NCBI GenBank assembly: GCA_964458805.1
Contig: CAYWKH010000052.1
Coordinates: forward strand, 1 to 15,666
From: JAAYLU01 sp964458805
GTDB taxonomy: Bacteria > Synergistota > Synergistia > Synergistales > Aminobacteriaceae
Length of the DNA: 15,666 bases
Direction of reading: 5' to 3'
The translations under genes were made by a program, and so were the position numbers. Shown piece by piece: positions 7,212 through 14,663 of the stretch (within the stretch, counting starts at the first letter, position 1; every line of letters begins with the position of its first letter). The notes under the pieces are model-generated. The model saw only the letters and a list, made by a program, of their open reading frames with translations. It had not been told where the DNA came from and ran no database searches.

Positions 7212-9224
7212 CTATTCCACAGAATCGTTCTTAATCGATACAAACGCAGTCTTATAGGTCAGGGGGGAGAAGAGAGTCCCTCCACCGGAATAGAACTTGC
7301 TGAAGAACTCCACGTACTGAAGCCTTAGCGAGTGGACAAAAGCGCCTAGAACGTTGACCGCCAGGCTGAAAACATGCCCGCCCACGATTAGAAGCAGGGC
7401 TATCGCCCAGCCGATGTATGGAAGATCTCCCGCCAACCCCGCCAACATGTTGATAATGACCCCGACGGCGGATGTGGCAAGTCCGAGGGCCAGGAGACGA
7501 CTGTAGCTCAGGACGTCACCCAGGTAGGAGGTCACCCCGTACAGGCTGAGCAGCCCGGAGACCGCCTTGCCGAAGATGCCCTCCTTCTCCCGCCCCTGCG
7601 TGGCCACGAGCACGCCCGCCCCAGCGAATGACAGTATCTTGGCGGTCAGGGCGACGCCGTCCGAAAGGAAGCCGCTCGCGACCCCTCCCCACAGCAGCAG
7701 GCCGACGAGAAGAACGATCCATCCTCCGGTGTCCGCGAACGCCCCCATGTAGTTGCGCTTTCTAAGCGCATCGTAGAAGGCTATGAAGAGTCCGCAGAAG
7801 AGCTGTACCACTCCCAGGGTCAAGGAGATCGCCAGAAAATCCATGGGGTTCTCCATCGGATTCAGAATAAGCATGGCATTCTTCGCCGGCCGGAGAAATG
7901 ACAGGAAGGAGAATGCGTCCACCAGGTCCCCGAACCAGCTTCCGGTAAGGGCTCCAACTATGATTGTTGAAATCCCGGAAAGCACGAAAAGTTGGAAGAA
8001 ACCTTTGAACGCGCTTGGCATCCTGCCGTACTTTCTTATGAACCACATGAACAGCCCTACGGTTATGACACCGTATCCCGCATCGCCCAGGCACATCCCG
8101 AAGAAGACGAAGAAGAACGGCGCCAGCAGAGGCGTAGGGTCTATCTCCCCGTACTTCGGAGCCCCGTACAGTTTGGTCAGGTTTTCAAACGGGAGAGACC
8201 AGGGAGCGTTAACGAGGAGCGATGGTGGCGAATCATCCGGTGACGGGTTGAACAGAAACAACTCCACGGACTTTCCGAAAGGGGACAGGGCCTTAGTCAG
8301 ACGCTTGACGCCCGACTCGGGAATCCAGCCGCGAAGGACGATTACCTGCTCGGTCGATGTGCCCGCCAAAAGAGCCTGGTAGCGGTCCCTCAGCACGGTC
8401 CAGTAGTCACTGAGGGTGCGGATCGCCAAGAGCTGCTTTTCGGCGAGCTCCGCGATCTCGTTCAATATCCGCGCCTCCTCGGCGGCGAGGAACGACTTGC
8501 GCTCCGCGAGGATCTTCGTCTCCTCTTCAGTCGTCCCCTTGAGCGCGGGTGAGACATCGACTTTGCTGAACGAATGGGCGGTCATGCACTCCATCACCCT
8601 GTCGAAGAGTGACTCGTCGTAGAAGACGGCCACCCATCCCTCCTGCTCCTTCTCTCCCGGCGTCGAGGCGTAGACCTCCCCCATACCGGAGAGAACAGCC
8701 TCCATATCCCTATGCCATGACAGCATCTTGGAGGCGGGCATCGTGCCTATGATGCCCCGGACGTGTTCCGTGCCAGATGTTATCAGCTCAAAAGGGTATG
8801 AGAAATCCGGCAGGTGAGAGAGCAGAGTCTCTGTCGTGGCAATTTGCGCTAGTTCACTGCGGATCTCGACGAGCCTGCGCTCCAGGCTCCGGGCGTGGTC
8901 TGATATTGCTGCAATGTCCAGACTCTTCTCCAGGGCCTCTCCTTCTTCCAGGGAGATTTCATCCTTCTCTCCGAGTGCTCTTGCCACCGGGGAGACCTTG
9001 TCCTGAAAGTGCGGTTCTAAAAAGCGAAGAAGGAACCTGGCCTCGGCGAGCAGTCCCTCGACTCTGGGCAATTCAGGATGAACCTGGACGACTCCCTCGA
9101 CCGACGGATCGGCTCCCGACGCCGCCACCTCGAACGAGGCCGTCCTCTGGAGTGCGCCGAGGACCTCTTCCAGGCTGGACTTATGTACGTATAACTCTGC
9201 CTTCTTAATGCCCTCCACTGCCAT
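7212..9224 (-). CDS. atpI: V-type ATP synthase subunit I (membrane stator)
   Basis: This 670-residue subunit is the counterpart of F-type a. Together with the K ring it forms the ion half-channels. Residues 1 to about 345 are cytoplasmic and helical, and grip the E/H stalks. From FFFVFFGMCLGDAGYG onwards come about seven or eight membrane helices. Arg576 in LSYSRLLALGL and Arg634 in HSLRLQYVEFF occupy the places of the two essential arginines (Arg563, Arg622) of the Thermus enzyme. ATG 9224 has GAGGTG at 9235-9240. The start overlaps the end of the upstream stalk gene by 20 bases, so the two are probably translationally coupled. Length is normal. Confidence 0.97.
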   Translation of the reverse strand: MAVEGIKKAELYVHKSSLEEVLGALQRTASFEVAASGADPSVEGVVQVHPELPRVEGLLAEARFLLRFLEPHFQDKVSPVARALGEKDEISLEEGEALEKSLDIAAISDHARSLERRLVEIRSELAQIATTETLLSHLPDFSYPFELITSGTEHVRGIIGTMPASKMLSWHRDMEAVLSGMGEVYASTPGEKEQEGWVAVFYDESLFDRVMECMTAHSFSKVDVSPALKGTTEEETKILAERKSFLAAEEARILNEIAELAEKQLLAIRTLSDYWTVLRDRYQALLAGTSTEQVIVLRGWIPESGVKRLTKALSPFGKSVELFLFNPSPDDSPPSLLVNAPWSLPFENLTKLYGAPKYGEIDPTPLLAPFFFVFFGMCLGDAGYGVITVGLFMWFIRKYGRMPSAFKGFFQLFVLSGISTIIVGALTGSWFGDLVDAFSFLSFLRPAKNAMLILNPMENPMDFLAISLTLGVVQLFCGLFIAFYDALRKRNYMGAFADTGGWIVLLVGLLLWGGVASGFLSDGVALTAKILSFAGAGVLVATQGREKEGIFGKAVSGLLSLYGVTSYLGDVLSYSRLLALGLATSAVGVIINMLAGLAGDLPYIGWAIALLLIVGGHVFSLAVNVLGAFVHSLRLQYVEFFSKFYSGGGTLFSPLTYKTAFVSIKNDSVE

Positions 9225-9537
9225 ATCGAGAAATCACCTCTTCCGAAATCCATTGTGCCGTGCCGTCCACTTTTTTATGGTACAGACCGGCAAGCTTTTC
9301 GGACTCCTTTCGGCCAGCCTCTACAGTTTTATTAGCTCTCTCTTCCGCTTCTTTCTCCGCAGATGCCGAATTCTCCTTAAATAGCCTGAAAGCTTTTTGT
9401 TTCGCCTCCTTGATACTGCGCTCGGACTCGTCGCGTGCCTCGCTGAGCATTCGGGCGGCTTCGTTTCTTGCCTCCTTGACTATTGCCTTGGAGCGCGCTT
9501 CAACCTCTTTAATCTCTTCGGCCAGATTCGCTGCCAT
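9205..9537 (-). CDS. atpH: V-type ATP synthase stalk subunit H (NtpF-like, G subunit)
   Basis: This 110-residue protein is almost entirely charged alpha-helix. Alanine and glutamate heptads (EARSKAIVKEARNEAARML and onward) predict a continuous coiled coil up to about residue 90. It would pair with subunit E in the peripheral stalks. It is the first gene of the operon, the place held by ntpF in Enterococcus. ATG 9537 is chosen because AAGGAGG (9546-9552) lies 8 bases upstream. The GTG at 9546 in the same frame overlaps that site and so cannot be the start. Coiled-coil composition alone is weak evidence, but with this gene order the call is secure. Confidence 0.9.
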   Translation of the reverse strand: MAANLAEEIKEVEARSKAIVKEARNEAARMLSEARDESERSIKEAKQKAFRLFKENSASAEKEAEERANKTVEAGRKESEKLAGLYHKKVDGTAQWISEEVISRYGSGGH

Positions 9538-9604
9538 TCGCTCCACCTCCTTCCACTGATCTACGTAAGTTTAACAGGACAAACCAAAATCAATAATACC
9601 GTGT

Positions 9605-9633
9605 ATTTTATTACCAAGCGAAATTTGTGTCAA
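9605..9633 (-). promoter_or_regulatory. Sigma70-type promoter of the V-ATPase operon
   Basis: Read on the minus strand, a perfect -35 TTGACA (9628-9633) and a -10 TAAAAT (9605-9610, five of six consensus bases) are separated by exactly 17 bases in an AT-rich patch. The expected transcript start is near 9598, giving a leader of about 60 bases before atpH. No competing promoter of this quality is seen inside the operon. Confidence 0.85.
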
Positions 9634-9792
9634 ATATAATGATTCGACCTGAGTATTAGAGACTGCATTGGATAAAGTAAAATCTTTCCTTCGCATATGG
9701 CGTCAAAGCTGCGGACTCCTTCTGCTCAAGGTCATTCGGGTGCATTCGTGCGGCTTACTCATGGTAATTGCTGGGGGGGATAAAAGAAGAAA
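9634..9792. other. Intergenic stretch between tRNA-Gly and the ATPase promoter
   Basis: Together with the leader, about 255 bases without a gene separate tRNA-Gly from atpH. This part holds no open frame with a ribosome-binding site. It includes a run of seven Gs at 9773-9779, and just past the tRNA the minus strand reads TTTCTTCTTTTA without a preceding hairpin. I see no intrinsic terminator for the tRNA here. Confidence 0.6.
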
Positions 9793-9868
9793 TGGAGCGG
9801 ACAACGGGATTCGAACCCGCGACCCTTAGCTTGGGAAGCTAATGCTCTACCAGCTGAGCTATGTCCGC
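9793..9868 (-). tRNA. tRNA-Gly (anticodon CCC)
   Basis: The 76-base cloverleaf folds completely. The acceptor stem GCGGACA/TGTCCGC is 7 bp, the D stem is GCTC/GAGC, and the anticodon stem TTAGC/GCTAA encloses loop TTCCCAA. The variable loop is 5 bases, the T arm contains TTCGAAT, and 3' CCA is encoded. The anticodon CCC is at plus positions 9833-9835 and reads glycine GGG codons. U73 and C35-C36 are glycine identity elements, which agrees. Confidence 0.98.
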
Positions 9869-9890
9869 CCGCCTATGCGTGAACGAGAGC

Positions 9891-9919
9891 ATTATAGCCG
9901 CCGTTCTTTTTTTTGGCAA
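9891..9919 (-). promoter_or_regulatory. Sigma70-type promoter of tRNA-Gly
   Basis: On the minus strand TTGCCA (9914-9919) and a perfect TATAAT (9891-9896) are separated by 17 bases. The spacer begins with a run of As. The expected start near 9884 leaves about 15 bases before the mature tRNA 5' end. Confidence 0.85.
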
Positions 9920-9941
9920 GAGAGCAAGCCCTCTTTCGCCA

Positions 9942-9977
9942 GAAAAGCGCTCGCCGGGGATAACCCTGGCGAGCGCT
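9942..9977 (-). terminator. Rho-independent terminator of the chemoreceptor gene
   Basis: A 14-bp stem (9946-9959 with 9964-9977, one G-U pair) closes an ATAA tetraloop. On the minus strand it is followed by TTTCT. It starts 24 bases after the receptor's stop codon and ends 23 bases before the tRNA -35 element, so it insulates the tRNA promoter. Confidence 0.9.
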
Positions 9978-10001
9978 GGCGACTCGCGCTTCCCTCTGAA
10001 A

Positions 10002-12047
10002 TTACCTTTTTGCTAGAGCCCTTCTGTTCTTTGATCCTTCGTCGAATATGAAGCGCGAAACGAGCTCTTCAAGGGATTCGGATGCAGACGCCATTCCTTG
10101 GGCCTCTTCCGCTATCACTTCGGCAGCCCTGCTGGTCTCGGCTGAAGCACTCTGTATCGTCTTTACCGATTCAAGAGTCTTTGCCGTCCCATCTGTGACA
10201 CCGCGAATAACCGCGGTCATCTCCTCGCTGGAGGCGGCCTGCTCCTCGGAGACTGCTGCGATGCTCTGAATTGACTCGGCCAATTTGACGATTGACCCCA
10301 CCGCTGCCGCAAGATTCTTCTGGGTCTCCACCGCCCCGTCCATTACACCGTTCAGGATAGCACCAGTCTTTTCCGTGGTGGTGATCGAATCACGCGAGTG
10401 TTTCTGCAACCCCTCGATTATCTTGTTCACTTCGTTCGCCGCATGAGCCGATTCTTCCGCCAGTTTTCTCACTTCTTCGGCGACCACTGCGAACCCTCGC
10501 CCGGCCTCTCCCGCGCGGGCCGCCTCTATGGCAGCGTTAAGGGCCAGCAGGTTAGTTTGGTCCGCTATTGTAGTGATCGTAGTTACAAAACCAGAGATCA
10601 ACTGCACTGATTCGGCTAGATCTCTTATTCTCCTTACCGCAGCCTCTGACTGCTCTGAGGCATTCTTTATGCCCCCGATCGCCATGTTAACTTCCCTGAG
10701 AGAGCTATTCGCTGCTTCGGATACCCTGCCCGCTTCGTTAGCGCCGTCGCTGGACGCTATAGCAGCCGATTGGGCGCCAGAGGAAATCTCCTCGACGGAT
10801 GCATTTGTCTCTTCAAGTGCGGAGGCGCTGTCATCCACCATCTCCTCGACTTTGGTTATCGACGCGGCAACTTCTTGCATCGAGGAGAGGGTTTGCTCGG
10901 AAAGAGCGGCCAGAGTCTCCGCATGCCTTGCCATCTTCCCTGCCTCGTGGCGAATGGAGGTCATCACACCGCGCAGAGAATCAGTCATCCTGTTCAAAAC
11001 CCCTGATATATCCGCTATCTCATCCCGTCCAGACTCATCGTATACAACCGTCAAGTTCCCGGAGCCGAGTTTTTCGGTCGCGGTCTTCAATCGACCAATC
11101 GACTTGGCAAGCCCGCTGGTTATCACTAAAACAACAGTGGCTACTACTGCGATCGCCACCAAGCCTATCGCCGCCAGCACCAGCGTCAGTCCTCTAACAT
11201 ATGCATCTATCTCGGAGACCGGGAAAAGGATGCCCAACGACATGCCGTGCTGAGTCCCGGCATAGAACATCTGCTTCTCGACGCCCTCCATCGTATAGGA
11301 GTCATGTCCAGTCAGGCCACCGACCATATTCTGACCTATCTTTCTCAAGCCTTCTGGAAAGCGTTCATCCCTCGTCAAGTAGGCGGTAAGATTATTCTCC
11401 TTCCTGGCCCCGGCTATTATCAGACCGTCCTCCCCAAGCAGAAGCCCTTCCCCACGACCAAGGATGGTGAGACCGGCAACATGGTTGGTCAACCCGCCGA
11501 GATCGAAATCCGCTCCCACGACACCCAGCAGCGCGCCGGATTTATCATATATCGCGGTCACCACGGACATTATTACCGCTTTTGTGATGCCGTCAACGTA
11601 TGGAGATGTCATTACGATTTTTCCTCTGCCCGCTACGCCTTCCTTGTACCACGGGCGAATTCTGCAATTATAGTCATCAGGCTCCCTCCAACCTCCTCCA
11701 TCGGAGAAACGGCCGTTGGATTCGTGCCCCATAAATATATTTACCACTCCGTTTTCTTTGTTGACGTCAGTTAGAGCCGTAGTAATCATCTCTACCTGGT
11801 CCTCGTCGGTGACTCCCTGCTGGGTCATGGAAGTGCGCACCGTCTCCGCAGCCGTCCTCACAACGGCCTCTATCCGCCCAAGTCGAATATCTATGTTCTC
11901 CGCCGCGCCCTTTACGATCTCAATCCCCGCTTCATTCACCAGGCCCGTCATTGCAGAATGGCTGCGAAAGTAAGCGGTGCCCGCCATCCCGATGATTACG
12001 AACAGCACAACGAAGCCCATAAGGAACAGTTTCTTGCGTATCGTCAA
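10002..12047 (-). CDS. Methyl-accepting chemotaxis protein with a dCache sensor (probable amino-acid receptor)
   Basis: This 681-residue transmembrane chemoreceptor has TM1 at about 7-26, an extracytoplasmic dCache_1-type sensor at about 30-285, TM2 at 287-311, HAMP at about 312-365, and a long signalling hairpin whose tip (494-533, core QTNLLALNAAIEAARAGEAG) binds CheA/CheW. The sensor shows RPWY (131-134), YVD (150-152) and Asp180. These approximate the Arg, Trp-Tyr, Tyr-x-Asp and Asp pattern of amino-acid-binding dCache domains, with spacing within a residue. The start is TTG 12047: GAGGAG (12057-12062) lies 9 bases upstream, while the first in-frame ATG (12020) would cut TM1 and has no such site. 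The C-terminus lacks a CheR-docking NWETF-like pentapeptide. Confidence 0.95.
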   Translation of the reverse strand: MTIRKKLFLMGFVVLFVIIGMAGTAYFRSHSAMTGLVNEAGIEIVKGAAENIDIRLGRIEAVVRTAAETVRTSMTQQGVTDEDQVEMITTALTDVNKENGVVNIFMGHESNGRFSDGGGWREPDDYNCRIRPWYKEGVAGRGKIVMTSPYVDGITKAVIMSVVTAIYDKSGALLGVVGADFDLGGLTNHVAGLTILGRGEGLLLGEDGLIIAGARKENNLTAYLTRDERFPEGLRKIGQNMVGGLTGHDSYTMEGVEKQMFYAGTQHGMSLGILFPVSEIDAYVRGLTLVLAAIGLVAIAVVATVVLVITSGLAKSIGRLKTATEKLGSGNLTVVYDESGRDEIADISGVLNRMTDSLRGVMTSIRHEAGKMARHAETLAALSEQTLSSMQEVAASITKVEEMVDDSASALEETNASVEEISSGAQSAAIASSDGANEAGRVSEAANSSLREVNMAIGGIKNASEQSEAAVRRIRDLAESVQLISGFVTTITTIADQTNLLALNAAIEAARAGEAGRGFAVVAEEVRKLAEESAHAANEVNKIIEGLQKHSRDSITTTEKTGAILNGVMDGAVETQKNLAAAVGSIVKLAESIQSIAAVSEEQAASSEEMTAVIRGVTDGTAKTLESVKTIQSASAETSRAAEVIAEEAQGMASASESLEELVSRFIFDEGSKNRRALAKR

Positions 12048-12285
12048 GGTTCTCTTCTCCTCACTGTGTTATGTGTAGTGTTCTGGATTCAGTTATAACG
12101 TCCATTGCCGCGCCCGAGCTCAGAGTTTCAATATAGCTCTTGACCGCCTGCAAACCACCTCCATGCTCTTGATCTTTCCCACTCAGCCACGCATCCATGG
12201 TTTCTCCGCGCCTTATTACCTCTCGCGCCATAGTATAATGAGGCTGAATGATACCGAAGAAACAAATCTTACTGGGGGTGCTGTC
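12048..12285. other. Divergent intergenic region between the chemoreceptor and the exporter
   Basis: These 238 bases lie between two divergently transcribed genes. They contain the receptor's ribosome-binding site, a TTATAA at 12093-12098, and the candidate exporter promoter described separately. I found no convincing -35/-10 pair for the receptor, and no sigma28-type flagellar promoter that I would stand behind. Confidence 0.5.
12234..12239 (+). promoter_or_regulatory. Candidate -10 element of the LysE-family gene
   Basis: A perfect TATAAT lies 46 bases before the preferred TTG start at 12286. The -35 side is poor (CTTATT or TTATTA at 12212-12218, depending on spacing). The hexamer overlaps an in-frame ATG at 12238, which argues that this ATG is not the translation start. 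Confidence 0.45.
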
Positions 12286-12885
12286 TTGCAGTGGACGGCG
12301 TTTTTTACCTACGTCCTAATAACGTCTTATACGCCCGGTCCGAACATTGTCTTGGCTATGAACACGGCAAGGCTCTGCGGCCTTCGCGAAACCCTCCCTC
12401 TCATCGCGGGGATGTTCACTGGCCTGGTTATTGTAATGGTTAACTGCGCTGTATTCAATATCCTATTAGCAAAGCTGCTCCCCTCGGTGCTGCCGTTTTT
12501 GAGGATCGTCGGTGCGGCGTACATACTGCGGCTTGCGTGGCTGATCGCATTCCCCGCCAATCGCGGGGAAGGAGGTGCCTCGCAGGGAGCCGCAGGTTTC
12601 CGGGAGGGGCTTGTCTTGCAGTTTCTCAACCCTAAGGTAATCCTTTTAGGGCTGTCGACCCTGTCGACGTTCATACTGCCCTGGACATCCTCAAAGGCGT
12701 GGCTGTTCGGCTGCTCGGTATTCCTTACGCTTATGTGCACAAGTGGGGTCTCCCTGTGGGCCCTGATAGGGGCGGCGCAAAAGACGATCAAGATGAAGCG
12801 GGAGCGTCTGTGGGATCTGCTGATGGGGGGATTGCTTGCCTGGTGCGCGATCTCCGTCTCGGGGTTGGGCGACATGCTGCCTTAG
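12286..12885 (+). CDS. LysE/RhtB-family amino-acid exporter, EamB-like
   Basis: This 199-residue inner-membrane protein has about six hydrophobic helices. Family motifs are SYTPGPN (14-20), the helix around GAAYILRLAW (76-85), and GLVLQFLNPKVILLG (108-122). The tract LSTLSTFILP (123-132) and the N-terminal YVLITSYTPGPN resemble E. coli EamB (YfiK), a cysteine and O-acetylserine exporter, but the substrate is not decided by sequence. The open frame reaches back to 12163. I choose TTG 12286 because GGGGGTG (12274-12280) precedes it, the protein then begins MQWTAFFTYVLI as relatives do, and the length matches the family. ATG 12238 is the alternative, but it lies inside a TATAAT and has no ribosome-binding site. 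Confidence 0.88.
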   Translation: MQWTAFFTYVLITSYTPGPNIVLAMNTARLCGLRETLPLIAGMFTGLVIVMVNCAVFNILLAKLLPSVLPFLRIVGAAYILRLAWLIAFPANRGEGGASQGAAGFREGLVLQFLNPKVILLGLSTLSTFILPWTSSKAWLFGCSVFLTLMCTSGVSLWALIGAAQKTIKMKRERLWDLLMGGLLAWCAISVSGLGDMLP

Positions 12886-12909
12886 CACCGCCCCTTATGG
12901 CATGGATCG

Positions 12910-14373
12910 TCATGCGTGGCAGGCTATAAAAGCGCCTTCCTTGCGAAGCGCCTCGCCGATTATGGATATGGATTCATCCTCCGCAGGAGGGCCGCCCGCC
13001 ATCTCCCGCTTAAGCCACTTTGAATACCCCTGCACGAAGGACGACTCCAGCTCGACATCGGGCCGCTTCCCCTTGTATACCTGAAGGTCGGACCACAAGT
13101 TTTGAATCTTAAGGGAGTCATCGCTCTTCCAACGGAAGGAGCCGATCGCTTCGACCAAGTGGTCCAAAGTGCGCTCGCGTGTCGATGCAAACGGGAGCAG
13201 GAGGGTGTCGCCGATCCTGTCATAATAAGGAACGGCATTTCCAGGCAACAGAAGTATCTCGGGCAGGCCTCTTGCCCTGACTCTGTTTACGCCGAAAATC
13301 CCTCGGTCCGCGTTCAGGATTTTTAAAAGAGCTTTCTCGAACCCCTCCTCATCCAACGAAGCGCGTCTTTCGTCGCCGGTGATCGTAGTGCCGTCATCTG
13401 CCTCTAGAGGTTTAAAGCGAAAGGGGGAGTACCATTTAACTCCAGCGGATTCATCGACAGACAGAGCTCTGAAGGCCCTCTCCGCCGAAGTGCAAACCCT
13501 GTCGAGCTCAATCTTGAGCACTTCTACCAGGGATCTTTCCGCGTCCATGTGAGCCTCGTTCGCCTTCCTCCCCAGCTCCCTCTTTCGTCGCTTTATCTCC
13601 AGAAGGCCCTTTTTTTGCGAGTATAGGAAAAAGGTCTCAAAGCAGAGCGAGTCGATGCCGGCCAAGAGACGTTCCACGACGAGGTCGCTGCCGTCCTCTT
13701 CCCGCGCCAATCCCCTCAAGCGCCTGAAACCCTCCGTCAACTTCGGAAAACCCGCGCGTTTTTGTCTCGAGTCAAGAAGTGATTTCTCGGCCTCGTCGGT
13801 CGAGGCCGAAGCATCATCCTCTTCAATCGCCCTGAACCGCATCTCCCCTCGGACATACGCGTCCAGCGACTCCAGGTAGTAGTCCGTGAGCTTTTCGGAC
13901 CGATTCTTCGGCATGATGAAAACACCCCCGTCAGAGGTGGGGCTGCCTAGCGTGCTCAACAGCAGGGGCAGGGTTGTTCGAATTCTATCGGCCAGAGAGC
14001 GCACCCGGGACTCCGCATTGTGTATCGAATCAACGCACCTTGAGAAAAGATGCCCCTCGGCCTCGCCCGCGGGAACCCGCAGGGCATCTTCTATCCATTC
14101 GGAGATGGACCTGACCAGTCCGGAGGGGAGTTGATCCGAATGAGCCGGGGCGCCTTGGAAGTGAACGGCGCCAGTATCGAGCAGGGCGCGCCTGTAGGGA
14201 CAAATCAGCGTGGATGATTCCTCGATCGACCGTCTTGCGATATACCTGTACAGCGCGACCAGGCTCTGCATGGATGGAAGGGCATGCTCCCGCTGCCTCT
14301 GCCAGCGGAGCTCCAGCGCAGAGAGGGTTGCTCGATGTACTTCGGGAAGCTCGCTCTTGATTCCATCCAACAT
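12910..14373 (-). CDS. Unrecognised 487-residue cytoplasmic protein
   Basis: I do not recognise this protein. It has no signal peptide, no membrane helix, and no P-loop, HExxH or helix-turn-helix that I can see. Residues about 1-240 look mainly helical and rich in Arg and Glu. Residues about 245-300 (KKGLLEIKRRKRELGRKANE and on) are strongly charged and could form a coiled coil. The last third changes character, with short hydrophobic strands (PEILLLPGNAVPYYDRIGD, TLLLPFAS) suggesting a folded alpha/beta domain, then a tryptophan-containing helical end. ATG 14373 has only a weak AGGATGG site upstream. The gene runs convergently into the exporter with 24 bases between stops and no terminator there. 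Codon use resembles its neighbours, so transfer is not evident. Confidence 0.85.
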   Translation of the reverse strand: MLDGIKSELPEVHRATLSALELRWQRQREHALPSMQSLVALYRYIARRSIEESSTLICPYRRALLDTGAVHFQGAPAHSDQLPSGLVRSISEWIEDALRVPAGEAEGHLFSRCVDSIHNAESRVRSLADRIRTTLPLLLSTLGSPTSDGGVFIMPKNRSEKLTDYYLESLDAYVRGEMRFRAIEEDDASASTDEAEKSLLDSRQKRAGFPKLTEGFRRLRGLAREEDGSDLVVERLLAGIDSLCFETFFLYSQKKGLLEIKRRKRELGRKANEAHMDAERSLVEVLKIELDRVCTSAERAFRALSVDESAGVKWYSPFRFKPLEADDGTTITGDERRASLDEEGFEKALLKILNADRGIFGVNRVRARGLPEILLLPGNAVPYYDRIGDTLLLPFASTRERTLDHLVEAIGSFRWKSDDSLKIQNLWSDLQVYKGKRPDVELESSFVQGYSKWLKREMAGGPPAEDESISIIGEALRKEGAFIACHA

Positions 14374-14553
14374 GCCTTACCATCCTATCCCGAAAGATGC
14401 CGGCGCCAGCGTCCACCAGCCGTCATTTCGTGGCGAATTGCGCATGAGGATACTATAACAGCGGATATTGTACAAGACGGGGGTTGAATCTTTCAAGCTT
14501 TTACGTACTCTCTATTCCACATTTAGATGGTTTATTGCAGCATCGATACAATA

Positions 14554-14596
14554 TGGAAAACGCGCTATTGACAGGGTAAAATGAGGCGTGTAAGCT
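14554..14596 (+). promoter_or_regulatory. Candidate promoter region of the binding-protein gene
   Basis: Two overlapping arrangements are possible. TGGAAA (14554-14559) is 17 bases from TAAAAT (14577-14582). A perfect TTGACA (14568-14573) is 17 bases from TAAGCT (14591-14596). The sequence alone does not separate them. Either gives a leader of roughly 60-75 bases. The rest of the 290-base gap back to 14373 is AT-rich and holds no gene. Confidence 0.55.
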
Positions 14597-14611
14597 AGAA
14601 TTATTGTAGCG

Positions 14612-14636
14612 GGCCTCATGCCTTGCATGCCGGGCC
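14612..14636 (+). promoter_or_regulatory. Interrupted palindrome in the leader of the binding-protein gene
   Basis: CATGC-CTT-GCATG (14617-14629) is a perfect 5-bp inverted repeat. It is flanked by GGCC on each side (14612-14615 and 14633-14636), which can extend the stem across a small internal loop. It lies between the candidate promoter and the ribosome-binding site AAGGGAG (14649-14655). It could be an operator or a leader hairpin. Function is not shown. Confidence 0.35.
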
Positions 14637-14663
14637 ATAATTCTTTGAAAGGGAGAGAGAACG

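Noticed and set aside
10528..11253. Plus-strand open frame of 241 codons within the chemoreceptor gene
   Set aside because: It is an Ala/Ser-rich shadow of the signalling-domain coding sequence on the other strand.
14568..14601. TTGACA with TAGAAT as a promoter for the binding-protein gene
   Set aside because: The spacing is 22 bases, too long for sigma70. Other pairings with 17-base spacing were listed instead.
14374..14663. Lysine or glycine riboswitch or T-box before the binding-protein gene
   Set aside because: The predicted leader is only about 60-75 bases and lacks a T-box sequence or the conserved cores of those riboswitches.
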